From Pseudomonadota bacterium (GTDB taxonomy: Bacteria; Myxococcota_A; UBA796; GCA-2862545): a stretch of DNA of 64,000 nt. The notes beneath the pieces were generated by a model. The model saw only the letters and a program-made list of their open reading frames with translations. It did no database searches and was not told the origin of the DNA. Position 1 is the first letter of the stretch. Each line of letters begins with the position of its first letter. Shown piece by piece: positions 7,877-16,835 of this stretch. The DNA lies in the NCBI GenBank assembly GCA_947505245.1, contig CANNIZ010000003.1:1-64000 (forward strand), read 5' to 3'. Both the position numbers and the translations under genes were made by a program.

Positions 7877-8407
7877 ATGTACACCAACGATCCCTGTGTA
7901 GCCATGGAGGCGATCCATCGCCTTGTCCCGATTCTATTCCCAGATGTTGCCGAGCAGATCCTCGAACGTATGACGTACCCAGAACTTGTTCGCGAGGGCG
8001 AGTTCGAGTTTCACGTTGAACGCCACCCGAATGTTTATCGGCGCGTGCCGAGCAGCGTGGCGCGTTTCGTCGCGATCGACACCTACACGCTCGACTTGTA
8101 CGACGGGCCCATCTCGCGCGATGCCGATTTGGATCCCGCGCCGCCGATCTGCGACCCTGCCCGACAAGTCACGGACCTTGACGTACGACGATGGCACGAT
8201 TTTGTGCGCAAGGACGTGCTTGAAGACGCCTCGCTCTACGCCGCCGAAGCCATGCACGCGGCGCCCGACGAGGAGACGCGCGAGTTCATGCAGCACCAGC
8301 GCGACACCTTCGCGCGAGATGACGCCGCTCGGCAGCGGACGCGACCCGCACGAGAACGCACGCAGCAGGCGCTGGGGAGGTTGCAGCGCATCGGGGGTGC
8401 CCGGTGA
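7877..8407 (+). CDS. Hypothetical protein, 176 aa
   Basis: This is a soluble acidic protein with no signal or membrane segment. It opens with an alpha-helical region (AIHRLVPILFPDVAEQIL), has a beta-rich middle containing repeated Tyr/Asp (DTYTLDLYDGP), and ends in a long charged helix rich in Arg and Glu. It overlaps the next gene by 4 bp (GTGA), so the two are translationally coupled. No family is recognised. As the upstream partner of a DUF4258-like gene it could be its cognate regulator, but the length is unusual for an antitoxin. Confidence 0.6.
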   Translation: MYTNDPCVAMEAIHRLVPILFPDVAEQILERMTYPELVREGEFEFHVERHPNVYRRVPSSVARFVAIDTYTLDLYDGPISRDADLDPAPPICDPARQVTDLDVRRWHDFVRKDVLEDASLYAAEAMHAAPDEETREFMQHQRDTFARDDAARQRTRPARERTQQALGRLQRIGGAR

Positions 8408-8667
8408 GCCGCCGCGGTGGCCCGGGCCCCGGCGAACCCGGTTCTATCGTCGCCTACGACACCCGCGTCGGTGATGTGGTCTTGTCACGCCATGCCGCCG
8501 AGCGCCTGGAAGAGCGCGATATCGATCATAGCCATCTGTCGTACGCGGTCGAGGAAGGGCGTTGGGAGCAGCAGGTCGACGGGGCGTGGCACGTGACGTC
8601 CGAGGGGGTCGTGGCCGTCGTCACGGACGATGGGGTCGTCGCGACCGCGTACAGGTTTGGGAGGTGA
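8404..8667 (+). CDS. DUF4258-like small protein
   Basis: This is an 87-aa protein from a GTG that overlaps the upstream stop. It contains LSRHAAERLEERDI, then a short helix, then two or three beta strands (GAWHVTSEGVVAVVTDDGVV, ATAYR). The order His-Ala-x-x-Arg-x-x-x-Arg followed by strands ending in Tyr is that of DUF4258, a small family with a RelE-like outline often found near mobile elements. A strong bidirectional terminator follows 9 bp after the stop. Whether it is a toxin is not shown by the sequence. Confidence 0.6.
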   Translation: MSRRGGPGPGEPGSIVAYDTRVGDVVLSRHAAERLEERDIDHSHLSYAVEEGRWEQQVDGAWHVTSEGVVAVVTDDGVVATAYRFGR

Positions 8668-8675
8668 AGCGACTC

Positions 8676-8701
8676 CCCCAGCGCGCCACCGCGCGCTGGG
8701 G
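8676..8701. terminator. Bidirectional hairpin terminator
   Basis: This is a perfect 11-bp stem CCCCAGCGCGC / GCGCGCTGGGG with a CACC loop. It sits between the convergent DUF4258-like gene and the lipoprotein gene ending at 8709. It lacks a long T tract, but the stem is very stable. Confidence 0.75.
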
Positions 8702-8708
8702 CTCCACA

Positions 8709-9119
8709 TCAGTCCGACGACACCGTGATCACGACGCTGTCCATGCCCTGGTTGCCCGCCGTGTCCGTGACCCGGAGCACGATCACGTGCTGCCCGAGGG
8801 CGGCGCCAGTGAACGTGAACAGGACGAGTCCGTCCTCGTCGGGCTCGATGCCGGTGGCGATGTCCACGTCGTTGTCGATCCAGGCGATGTCGAGGTCACC
8901 GAGGGCGCCGTCGTCGTCGACGGCCGACCGAAGGTAGATGGCTTCACCGGCGGTGAAGGTCGCCCCGTCCGACGGCTCCATGATTGTAGCGAGCGGAGGG
9001 GCGTCGTAGCACGACGCGGCGTCGTCGCACGAGACCACGTCGTCGCCGTTGCAGGCCGGGACGAGCGCCGCCGACAGGGTTGCGGAGAAGGCGGTGAAGA
9101 TGATCGCGGGCGTTTGCAG
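8709..9119 (-). CDS. Small lipoprotein with Ig-like/PKD-type domain
   Basis: An obvious Ig-like fold is visible (PSDGATFTAGEAIYLRSAV, DLDIAWIDNDV, GQHVIVLRVTDTAGNQGMDSV), the layout of PKD/Big domains in cell-surface proteins. The conventional GTG at 9038 would leave it without an export signal. An in-frame CTG at 9119 sits 5 bp after AGGAGG and adds 27 residues resembling a signal with lipobox LVPAC, so I place the start there. That N-terminus lacks the usual Lys/Arg, so the choice is inference. The product would be about 136 aa and exported. Confidence 0.55.
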   Translation of the reverse strand: MQTPAIIFTAFSATLSAALVPACNGDDVVSCDDAASCYDAPPLATIMEPSDGATFTAGEAIYLRSAVDDDGALGDLDIAWIDNDVDIATGIEPDEDGLVLFTFTGAALGQHVIVLRVTDTAGNQGMDSVVITVSSD

Positions 9120-9161
9120 CGGGACCTCCTCAGCGTCCGATCCTACCCCGTTCGCTGTGTC

Positions 9162-9710
9162 TTACGGCGCTGCCCATCGTCGGGCTGGGCGTCCAAAGAT
9201 CGGGAAGTCGGGGCGCCGCCTGTTCGTTCGCAGCAGCGCAATCGCGGCGCCCGGCGACCACAGGTGCCTCGCGTAGGTGCAGCCGTCCTTCGCGAGCACG
9301 TGCGAGACCTGCACGCGAAGCCTCTGCCCGACGACCGCGGCGCCGCCGTTCGCGCACAGCCCGTCCATGACTTCTTCGGTAATGACGGACATGTCGAACG
9401 ACGCGCCGACGCGGTTGCCGTTCGCGAGGATCGCCGCAGCGACCACCTTCACATTGCCGAGGAAGTGTTCCCTGTCGGCGCCGCAGAAGTAGATCGCCGT
9501 GGAGCCGACAGGGTGGTTCTCCGGGTTGCTGGTCCGCACGATCAGGAAGTCGATCGCGACGAAGTTCACGTTCTTCTGCGTCGTTCCAATGGAAATGCAC
9601 TGAAGGTCAACGTCGTAGGTGCCGGGGTGTAGGTAGTGCCCGCCCACAGAAGTCCGAGCCGCCTCGATGCCCTTGAAGATCCCCACGTTGATGTCCCCCA
9701 GACCAGCCAC
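9162..9710 (-). CDS. Phage-like hypothetical protein
   Basis: Translation is placed at GTG 9710, giving about 182 aa. The fold looks beta-rich with a compact hydrophobic core (GHYLHPGTYDVDLQCISIG, VNFVAIDFLIVRTSN, AIYFCGADREHFLGNVKVV), followed by a helical middle and an Arg-rich C-terminus. This general look (early proteins with DUF669-like strand patterns) is common in phage early regions, but I do not recognise the family. It lies directly downstream of the recombinase on the same strand, separated by a terminator hairpin, and is likely cargo of the same element. Confidence 0.5.
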   Translation of the reverse strand: MAGLGDINVGIFKGIEAARTSVGGHYLHPGTYDVDLQCISIGTTQKNVNFVAIDFLIVRTSNPENHPVGSTAIYFCGADREHFLGNVKVVAAAILANGNRVGASFDMSVITEEVMDGLCANGGAAVVGQRLRVQVSHVLAKDGCTYARHLWSPGAAIALLRTNRRRPDFPIFGRPARRWAAP

Positions 9711-9808
9711 TAACGGTCCACAACCTCCGGTTCCGCCCCACCGGCGCTCGACTTCCGCTCCAGACTTTTGCGCCGGGCGCGTCCGCCTATCCGCACGACG
9801 AACGAGAA

Positions 9809-9839
9809 AGGCCCCGCACGGTCGGCCGCACGGGGGCCT
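9809..9839 (-). terminator. Intrinsic terminator after the recombinase
   Basis: On the minus strand AGGCCCC...GGGGCCT forms a GC-rich hairpin followed by TTTCTCGTT. It lies just past the recombinase stop codon (9857). Confidence 0.6.
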
Positions 9840-9856
9840 CGGTCGAACTTCGGGGA

Positions 9857-11149
9857 CTACCCCACGAGGCGCAGCGCGGGCTTCTCCGGAGTCGGGGTCG
9901 GTTCCTCCCACGTGATCGGCAGGATGAGGTTCGACGCCTCGCGCATGGCCTCGCCGAACGCCGAGTGCGGTACGTAGTGACCGGTCTGCGTGTCGCCGCC
10001 GTGGTGGCCGACCAGCGCTTTGATGACTTCGGCACGCACTGCGCAGCGGGTCAGGTGTGTTTGGAGAGCCCCTCGGAACGCATGATCAGGACGGGCGATG
10101 CTCCGCCCTTCAGGGTGCCACTTCTCCTTCGCGACCTTCCCCGCCTTTGTTGCTGCTGCCCACGCTGCGTGCATCGGTGCGGCCGTGGGCTGCATGTACT
10201 TCGACTTCGACTTGGCGCGCGACGGGAACAACGGCCCGCCCTTCGAGGCGGCGATCCGAGGGCCCAGGTGCTCGACGAGCCAGTCAGGCACGGGAACCTT
10301 GCGCCCGACCAACTCCGACCCTTTCCCCTTCCGGATCGCCATGACCCATCCGTCGTCATCGACCAGCTCGAAGTCCACGCCGTGAATCTGCGTTGACTGT
10401 TCGATCCTGAGTCCGAGCGTGCGCATGATCGCCGCCGTGTCGCGGTAGTGTTCCCCTTGGACGCGACGCAGCGCGGCGTCACACTCTGGGAGCGTCGGCG
10501 GGTTGGGCGCGTGGGGCTGAGGGCGCTTCGGCAGGATCGCGCCTCGATCTCGTGGGGGAGTGACCGTGCCCGGGTATGCCTTCGGGTCGTCCGCGGTCCA
10601 GACCCAGGCCACGAGACCGGCGCGAGCCGTGTGGTAGACGGTCGACTCGTCGTGCGTCGCCTGAATGGCGGCTACGGCCTTCGAGAACGTCTCTCGGGTC
10701 ATCTTGTCGCAGGGGACCGGCTCGGACTCCTTCAGGTCCAAGACGGATCGCAAGGCGCCGAACCAGCGCTTCATGCACTCTTTGTACGCCTTGATCGACT
10801 TGGGCTTACAGCGGGTTTTTTGCAGCGCGAGCCAGCCTCGCGCGCCCGCGTCGAACGACCCGACCCGCACGATCGCGCGCGCCTCGGGCTCGAACACGCT
10901 GCCTGATTCCAGAGCCCTCCGGATCTTCGCGACCAGTTCGTCTCGTGCTCCGTTGTCACTTACCTGCAACGAGCGACACTGTTGCGTTCGTTGGCCGTCG
11001 ATCGTGACCCATTCGGTCCACCGCACCTTCCAAGGGCCAGCGTACCCACGGGGGATCTCCGCCTTCTTGAACCCCACCGCATCAACCGACAGGGCGACCG
11101 CGCTGCGCTTTTTCTTGCTGTTCATCGTTGCGACCATTTCGGATCCCAT
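9857..11149 (-). CDS. Tyrosine recombinase/integrase
   Basis: This 430-aa site-specific recombinase has an N-terminal SAM-like DNA-binding half (ARGWLALQKTRCKPKSIKAY...) and a catalytic half. Catalytic residues are all visible: Arg in LGLRIEQ, Lys in the KGKGSELVGRKVPV hairpin, His-x-x-Arg in HAFRG, His in GHHGG and the nucleophile Tyr in TGHYV. The length suits a phage or integrative-element integrase. The N-terminus carries a Lys-rich stretch after the ATG. No tRNA or att core could be found beside it, so the element boundary is undefined. It is the best evidence that the first 11 kb is mobile or was acquired. Confidence 0.9.
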   Translation of the reverse strand: MGSEMVATMNSKKKRSAVALSVDAVGFKKAEIPRGYAGPWKVRWTEWVTIDGQRTQQCRSLQVSDNGARDELVAKIRRALESGSVFEPEARAIVRVGSFDAGARGWLALQKTRCKPKSIKAYKECMKRWFGALRSVLDLKESEPVPCDKMTRETFSKAVAAIQATHDESTVYHTARAGLVAWVWTADDPKAYPGTVTPPRDRGAILPKRPQPHAPNPPTLPECDAALRRVQGEHYRDTAAIMRTLGLRIEQSTQIHGVDFELVDDDGWVMAIRKGKGSELVGRKVPVPDWLVEHLGPRIAASKGGPLFPSRAKSKSKYMQPTAAPMHAAWAAATKAGKVAKEKWHPEGRSIARPDHAFRGALQTHLTRCAVRAEVIKALVGHHGGDTQTGHYVPHSAFGEAMREASNLILPITWEEPTPTPEKPALRLVG

Positions 11150-11343
11150 TGTCTTGGCGTTGTCCGACAGCGCGTTGTCATGATTTGAAGTCTATCACGA
11201 TCGCGCCGTTCGCGTCGATACATTCGACTCGACAACCAGACCTTAGAACTGCTACCCTAGGCTAGCCGCCGCGCGGACCACGACCCGACCCCTGTTTCAG
11301 CTCTTTCACCTTTCACCTCAGCTACACTGCAGCCGGGGGTCCC

Positions 11344-14300
11344 GTGCGTTCTCTCCTCGCGCTACTCGCGCTCGCCTCCTCGGAAGCCGCGTTCGGTCAA
11401 ACCGTGCGTCTGTGCCCGGCCCCCGCCGTCGGCTGCGACTACACCACGTTCGCCACCGCTGTCGCGGGCGTGCCTGTCGGCGGCACGATCGAGATCGAGA
11501 GCGGCACGTACGTGTCCGCCGACGTGAACATCACGAAGTCGCTGTTCATCCGTCCCCGCCCAGCCGCCGTCGTCACGCTCAACGACCCCGCCAGCGACGT
11601 GATCGACGTCTCAGGCGTCGGGACCGTCGTGGACATCGCTGGGGTCACGCTCGACGCCGACGGCGACAACATGCAGTGTTTCTGGGTCCATGGGACCAGC
11701 ACGGTCATCGGGGACAACATCACCTGCGCACCCCACGCCCAGGTCTCCGAGCCCGGCGGCATCGTCCTGGAAGCCGGCAGCGTCATGAGCCTTCGCAATG
11801 CCGTATTCAACGACGTGGACTCCTCGGCGGCCGGCGCCGACAAAGCGGCTACCATCTCCGTGCGAGGCGGCGCCCTCACCCTGGATTCGGTGCGCATCAC
11901 CAACGCAAACGGCGGCTACGCCGGCGCGATGCTCGTCACCGCCGGGGGCACGGCTGATCTCGTGAACGTCTCGTTCGCAAACAACACGGGCCCAAGCGGC
12001 GGCGCGATCCGCGTGGAAGGCGGCACCGTCACCATCAAGTCGGGCACGTTCACGAGCAACACGGCCACGGGCGTCGCGGGGACAGACGGCGGCGGTGCGA
12101 TCTCCGTGGTCACCGGTTCGGCGACGATCGGCGCCGCCACGTTCACGTCGAACACCGCGATCCGCGGCGGCGCGATCCTGCTCAACAACAACGCACCCCT
12201 CACAGTCACGGGCGCCACCTTCACCCAGAACCGCGCCACCGGCGGCGACGGCGGCGCCATCGCCTCTCTCGAAGCCGGTGCCGTCACGATCGACGGCGCG
12301 ACGTTCGCCCGCAACACCGCGACCACCACCTCCGGCGCCGTCGGCCTCAACAACGTCGACTCGCTCGGGTTCTACCGCTCGTGGCTGTGCGACAACACCG
12401 CCGCTCAGGGCGGTGGATTGCACGTCGCCGGCACGGCCGGCCCCGTGACGATCGCGAACAACGTGTTCCTCGAGAACCTCGCGACCGGTGTGGGTTCGGC
12501 GATTCGCTACAACCCCGCCACCACCGCGACGATCCGCAACAACGCGTTCCTCGGAAACAGCACCGCCGCCTCCCAGGGCGCCCTGTGGTTCGCGAACGGC
12601 GTGTGGGCGCTATCGAACAACCTCATCGCCCAAACCGCGGCCGGCGATGGCGTGCGCCGCGCGAGCGCCACCGGCACCCCGACGTTCGCGTACAACGACC
12701 TGTTCGCCAACAGCGCCGTGGACTTCAACATCGGAGGCGTCAACACCGTCCTCCCAGCCACCAACGCCGCCCTCGATCCGCAGCTGTTCTCGTATGTTCG
12801 CGGCCCCGCGGGCGACGCCCTCGGCTGCGGCACGCCCGACCTCCGCTCCCGCTACGCGGCTGGGCTCCGCGACGCCGGCGACCCGGCCACCTTCGACCGC
12901 GACCTCTCCCGCTCGGACATCGGCCCGTACGGCGGCCCCGACGCGCCCGCGTTCGCGTGGGTCGACGGCGACAACGACGGCTTTCCGTGGGTCCACGACT
13001 GCGACGACGCCAAGCCCGCCGTCCACCCGAACGTGTCCGACATCTGCAATGGCATCGACGACGACTGCGACGGCACGATCGACGAGGACCCCGCGCTCTC
13101 CTGGCACCCCGACGCGGACGGCGACACGTTCGGCTCGAGCACCTCGGTGACCAAGGCGTGCGTCGCCCCGCCGGGGTTCATCGCCAACGGCACCGACTGC
13201 CTCGACAACGACAACACCGCCTACCCCGGCGCGCCCGAGACCTGCGACGGTGTGGACGACAACTGCGATCTCATCGTCGACAACAACCCGATCGACCCAA
13301 CCACCTACTACGCCGACACGGACGTCGACACCTTCGGCGACAAGTCGTCGGTCATCGTGAGCTGCAACCCCGTCTCCGGCTACGTCACCGACAAGCTCGA
13401 CTGCGACGACACTCGCGACACCACCTACCCCGGGGCTCCCGAGGTGTGCAACACCCGCGACGACGACTGCGACGGGTCCATCGACGAATCGGCCACCAAT
13501 ACCACCGCGTACCACCTCGACGGCGACAAAGACGGCTTCGGCAGCCCCACGCCCTCCGACACGATCAATGCATGCGCGCCGCCCGCCGGCTACGTCGCCG
13601 ACGCGACCGACTGCAACGACAAGAACGCCTCGATCCGCCCCGGCGCCCCGGAGCAGTGCAACGACGTCGACGACGACTGCGACGGCACCAAGGACGACAA
13701 CGTCAGCACCACCGACTGGTACTCCGACCTCGATCATGACGGCTTCGGCGACGAAACCAGCTCGCCGACGAACGCTTGTTCCGCGCCGCCCGACACGGTC
13801 GACAACGCCGACGACTGCGATGACGACGCCTTCGCCGTGAACCCCGCGGCCACCGAGGTCTGCAACGGCAAGGACGACGACTGCAACGGGACCGTCGACA
13901 TCGGACCCACCGACGACGCGACCTGGTACCAGGACGCCGACGGCGACGATGTTGGCGACGACGCTACCGCCAAGGACTCATGTGCGTCCCCTGGAACGGA
14001 CTACGTCCTCGACGGTGGTGACTGCGATGACGACGACGCAGAGATCCACCCGGGCGCCGTCGAGTACTGCGACGATCTCGACTCGGACTGCGACGACGCC
14101 TTCGACGACGCAGCCACGCGCGACGCCTACACCGACGCAGACGGCGACGGGTTCGGCGACGACTCGACGAAGACCACCACGTGCGAGCCACCCTCGGAGG
14201 ACGAGGTCGCTGTCGGTGGTGACTGCGACGACAACGACCCCGACGCGAACCCCGACGGGAACCCCTGCGACGGACAAGACACTGACCGCGACGACCGGCC

Positions 14301-14439
14301 CTACATCGAGCCCGTCGACACCGGTGTCACCGACGTCCCCGGCGACGCGTGCGGCTGCCAGGGCACCTCGACGTCACCATCGTTCATCGGACTTCTCGCC
14401 GTCGTGGTGCTGCGACGACGCGTCAGAACTGGTGCCTGA
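11344..14439 (+). CDS. Beta-helix and MopE-repeat surface protein
   Basis: This 1,031-aa exported protein starts at GTG with signal RSLLALLALASSEAAFGQ. Residues of about 25-540 form a right-handed parallel beta-helix (repeated N-N-x-A / GGAI / GATF turns, as in pectate-lyase-like or polymorphic outer-membrane proteins). Residues of about 540-1000 hold at least nine copies of the MopE-type metal-binding repeat (CNGxDDDCDGTxDE, then DADGDxFG, then DCDD). The tail DACGCQG, a hydrophobic stretch and RRR is MYXO-CTERM-like. It is probably a surface adhesin or metal/Ca-binding scaffold. Its 3' end overlaps the convergent amidotransferase gene by 17 bp. Confidence 0.88.
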   Translation: MRSLLALLALASSEAAFGQTVRLCPAPAVGCDYTTFATAVAGVPVGGTIEIESGTYVSADVNITKSLFIRPRPAAVVTLNDPASDVIDVSGVGTVVDIAGVTLDADGDNMQCFWVHGTSTVIGDNITCAPHAQVSEPGGIVLEAGSVMSLRNAVFNDVDSSAAGADKAATISVRGGALTLDSVRITNANGGYAGAMLVTAGGTADLVNVSFANNTGPSGGAIRVEGGTVTIKSGTFTSNTATGVAGTDGGGAISVVTGSATIGAATFTSNTAIRGGAILLNNNAPLTVTGATFTQNRATGGDGGAIASLEAGAVTIDGATFARNTATTTSGAVGLNNVDSLGFYRSWLCDNTAAQGGGLHVAGTAGPVTIANNVFLENLATGVGSAIRYNPATTATIRNNAFLGNSTAASQGALWFANGVWALSNNLIAQTAAGDGVRRASATGTPTFAYNDLFANSAVDFNIGGVNTVLPATNAALDPQLFSYVRGPAGDALGCGTPDLRSRYAAGLRDAGDPATFDRDLSRSDIGPYGGPDAPAFAWVDGDNDGFPWVHDCDDAKPAVHPNVSDICNGIDDDCDGTIDEDPALSWHPDADGDTFGSSTSVTKACVAPPGFIANGTDCLDNDNTAYPGAPETCDGVDDNCDLIVDNNPIDPTTYYADTDVDTFGDKSSVIVSCNPVSGYVTDKLDCDDTRDTTYPGAPEVCNTRDDDCDGSIDESATNTTAYHLDGDKDGFGSPTPSDTINACAPPAGYVADATDCNDKNASIRPGAPEQCNDVDDDCDGTKDDNVSTTDWYSDLDHDGFGDETSSPTNACSAPPDTVDNADDCDDDAFAVNPAATEVCNGKDDDCNGTVDIGPTDDATWYQDADGDDVGDDATAKDSCASPGTDYVLDGGDCDDDDAEIHPGAVEYCDDLDSDCDDAFDDAATRDAYTDADGDGFGDDSTKTTTCEPPSEDEVAVGGDCDDNDPDANPDGNPCDGQDTDRDDRPYIEPVDTGVTDVPGDACGCQGTSTSPSFIGLLAVVVLRRRVRTGA

Positions 14440-15139
14440 CCAACCGGGCCAACAATCCCGCCAGCTCCGGGCTATCTTCGCGCGAACCTAGCGTTTGCAG
14501 CGTCTTCTCGGCCTCTTCCGGGTTCGTGCTGTAGAGGTCGCGGTAGTGGATGAACCGCGCGACCGTGGACTCGCGCGTCAGTTCGGGGTGGAACTGGCTC
14601 GCCCAGAACGGCGCGCCGTCCACGCGAAATGCCTGGTACGGCGAAACCTCACCCGTCGCGAGCAGCGTCACCCCGGGGGGCAGCCTGGTCACGTGGTCGT
14701 GGTGGCCCTCCTGCGCGTCGAACCGGCGCGGAAGGATCTTGAACAGCGAATCTGCGGCCCCGGCGTCCGTCAGCTGCAGCGGCGTCGCGCCGAGCTCCGT
14801 GCGCGCCGCGTCCGACACCACCTCGCCGCCCATCGCCATCGACAGGCCCTGGAAGCCGAAGCAGCTCGCGTAGCCCGGGATCTGCAGCCGGATCACGTCC
14901 AGACACAGGTCCACGCCGGCGCGGATCCAGTCCACGTCGTCGAGCACGGAGTATGCACCGCTCCCGCCGAAGAACACCGCGTCGTACGGCTTGAGATGCT
15001 CGGGCGACGGGCGACCCCGCTGCATCGGATGCATATCCACGGCATCGAGCGGCAGGGACGAACGGTCGGCGAAGCACTTCCGCTCGTGCTCGGCCATGGG
15101 GTCGGTAGGGTCGCGAAGCGAAATCAACAATGCGCGCAT
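14423..15139 (-). CDS. Class I glutamine amidotransferase-like protein
   Basis: This is a 238-aa domain of the GATase1 superfamily (GMP-synthase amidotransferase-like, stand-alone). The nucleophile elbow GYASCFGFQG has Cys 93, and SQFHPELT supplies His 184 and Glu 186, so the triad is complete. It would hydrolyse glutamine or a gamma-glutamyl compound in the cytoplasm; no synthase partner is adjacent. The start is at ATG 15139; a second ATG 9 bp upstream is possible. It follows the phospholipase C-like gene by 10 bp, so the two form a transcription unit. The substrate is unknown. Confidence 0.85.
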   Translation of the reverse strand: MRALLISLRDPTDPMAEHERKCFADRSSLPLDAVDMHPMQRGRPSPEHLKPYDAVFFGGSGAYSVLDDVDWIRAGVDLCLDVIRLQIPGYASCFGFQGLSMAMGGEVVSDAARTELGATPLQLTDAGAADSLFKILPRRFDAQEGHHDHVTRLPPGVTLLATGEVSPYQAFRVDGAPFWASQFHPELTRESTVARFIHYRDLYSTNPEEAEKTLQTLGSREDSPELAGLLARLVRHQF

Positions 15140-15149
15140 GGCGACCATG

Positions 15150-16520
15150 CTACCGCAGGACACACACGCCGAGATCGCGCGCCTTGTGCAACAGCCACCG
15201 CTCGATGCGTGGCAGGTCGGCCGTCCGGTCGAGGTGCGGGTACTCGCGCTGGATGAACTGATGCAATTCGGGCTGCCCGGAACCGCCACGAGCGCGCCGC
15301 GCCTCACATTCGGCGAGCACCGCCTCCTCGTCAATTTCGAGGATCGGAAGCTCGGCGGGCGGCCGCGGCTCGTTGCGCGCCATGCGGTCCAGGTCGAGGA
15401 AATCGGTCAGATCGTTCGCTGCCGCGTCCCGCGCCGTGAGCGCATCCAGTCCAAGCCAGTTGTGCAAGTGCGCGAGCGTAGACGTGTGGTCGTAGTCCAC
15501 TGTCGAAGCGTGGGCCTGCTTTACCCACGGGCCGATAACGAACGCAGGCACGCGAAACCCGAGCTGATCGAACCCCTCCGACGCTCGGTCGTCCGGTGCG
15601 AGCCCCGGCGGCACATGGTCGAAGAACCCGCCCGCCTCGTCGTACACGAGCACGAACAGGCACTTGTTCCATTGGGGCGAAGCGGCGAGCGCGTTGTGCA
15701 CGGTCGCGGCGAACAGCTGCCCGAGGATCGGGTGGTGGGGCGGATGGTCGTCGTTGCTTCCAGCGCCTGGCTCGATCATCACGATCGGCGGCAACGTGCC
15801 GGCCGCCGCATGTGTGAAGAAGTCCTCCATCAGGAACACGTTCTCGCGGAACCGGCCGAACAGGCCGATCGCCGGCAGGTCCGTGTAGTAGTAGCCCCAG
15901 CGAATGCCCGCCGCTTGGGCCTGATCCCAGATCGTCAGCATGCTGTACGGGTTCCCGTCGGGGAAGTCGTTGGTCTTCATGCCCTGCGACTGCGCGCCGT
16001 GGAAGTACAGCCGGTTCGGCCACGTGGGCCCGCACACCGAGCTGAACCAGCGCGTGGCGAGACCGTAGTGGTCGGCGAACGCGTAATGGATCGGCAGCCC
16101 CTCGCGCGTCTGGTAGGCCATCACCTCCTCAAAGCCCACGGCGCCTCGGGCCTGTACGAAAGCGACCACGAACCCGTCGTTTGCGCCATCATTCAACGCC
16201 ACGTGGGAGGAATCCCACCCGTGCGGTGGGTCGATGAGTGTGCAGGGCGCCCCGATCGGACCGATCGGCACGCCAAACCCGTCCGGATGCGGGTTCGTCA
16301 TCCCCACCGCGAGCCCGTCAACGTCCGCGCGGCCTTCACCGAGAGATAGGTTCCCGACCATATGATCGAACGAACGGTTCTCCATCATGCACAACACGAT
16401 CGTCTCGATCGTACCAGGAGCGATCGGTTCTTCCTCGGGTTTGCAGCCCACCAGACCCGCCACCGTACCGGCGCCCAGGCCCTTCACGAACGTCCGACGA
16501 GGAATGCCCTGATGAGCCAC
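15150..16520 (-). CDS. Tat-exported phospholipase C-family phosphoesterase
   Basis: The start is at GTG 16520 with GGGAGGG behind it. Residues 5-25 form a Tat signal (PRRTFVKGLGAG) ending in a lipobox (LVGC), so the enzyme folds in the cytoplasm, crosses by Tat and is lipid-anchored. The catalytic start is marked by MMENRSFDHM, the metal-binding signature of the phosphoesterase family (PF04185: phospholipase C, acid phosphatase AcpA). Further matches are HGWDSSH, LVYDEAGGFFDHVPPG and the VDYDHTSTLAHLHNWLGL block. At about 456 aa it is in the normal range and lacks the C-terminal domains of classical PLCs. It probably cleaves phospholipids or other phosphoesters. Confidence 0.88.
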   Translation of the reverse strand: MAHQGIPRRTFVKGLGAGTVAGLVGCKPEEEPIAPGTIETIVLCMMENRSFDHMVGNLSLGEGRADVDGLAVGMTNPHPDGFGVPIGPIGAPCTLIDPPHGWDSSHVALNDGANDGFVVAFVQARGAVGFEEVMAYQTREGLPIHYAFADHYGLATRWFSSVCGPTWPNRLYFHGAQSQGMKTNDFPDGNPYSMLTIWDQAQAAGIRWGYYYTDLPAIGLFGRFRENVFLMEDFFTHAAAGTLPPIVMIEPGAGSNDDHPPHHPILGQLFAATVHNALAASPQWNKCLFVLVYDEAGGFFDHVPPGLAPDDRASEGFDQLGFRVPAFVIGPWVKQAHASTVDYDHTSTLAHLHNWLGLDALTARDAAANDLTDFLDLDRMARNEPRPPAELPILEIDEEAVLAECEARRARGGSGQPELHQFIQREYPHLDRTADLPRIERWLLHKARDLGVCVLR

Positions 16521-16592
16521 GCGCCCTCCCGCATTGACCGTTGATCCGAACCAATCTACTCTCGCGCCGCTCAACCGCACGAGGGAACCCAC

Positions 16593-16832
16593 ATGGACAC
16601 AAAATTGCTCCAGAGCGTCCTGCTCTTTGTCATCGCAGCCGCCGCGCTGCTCAACGCGTTCGGCACCTACCGCATCGCGATGAACATGGCCGAGATCGGC
16701 AATTCGACGCAACAGATCACGCTGTCCGGACCGATCACGATCGACGGCGCCGTGGGCATCCGCGACACCGTGAAGGTGGACGCGCCAATGATGGCCGCGC
16801 CCGCGATGGCTCCGCTCACAGCGCCGCAGTAG
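16593..16832 (+). CDS. Small membrane-anchored protein, 79 aa
   Basis: ATG 16593 follows AGGGAAC. Residues 5-25 (LLQSVLLFVIAAAALLNAFG) form one membrane helix. The rest is a short periplasmic segment with a strand pattern (STQQITLSGPITIDGAVGI) and a Pro/Ala/Met tail. It is divergent from the phospholipase C-like gene and convergent with the TPR gene (3-bp gap). The function is unknown. Confidence 0.65.
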   Translation: MDTKLLQSVLLFVIAAAALLNAFGTYRIAMNMAEIGNSTQQITLSGPITIDGAVGIRDTVKVDAPMMAAPAMAPLTAPQ

Positions 16833-16835
16833 CCG

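Noticed and set aside
6301-8019. 572-codon plus-strand frame over the serpin gene and the gene-free stretch
   Set aside because: Most of it is antisense to the serpin, and the remainder is the hairpin-rich stretch with no protein-like composition.
9011-9060. Ig-like lipoprotein starting at the GTG 9038
   Set aside because: That start would leave no export signal and drops the segment after AGGAGG; the CTG 9119 model fits better, though not proven.
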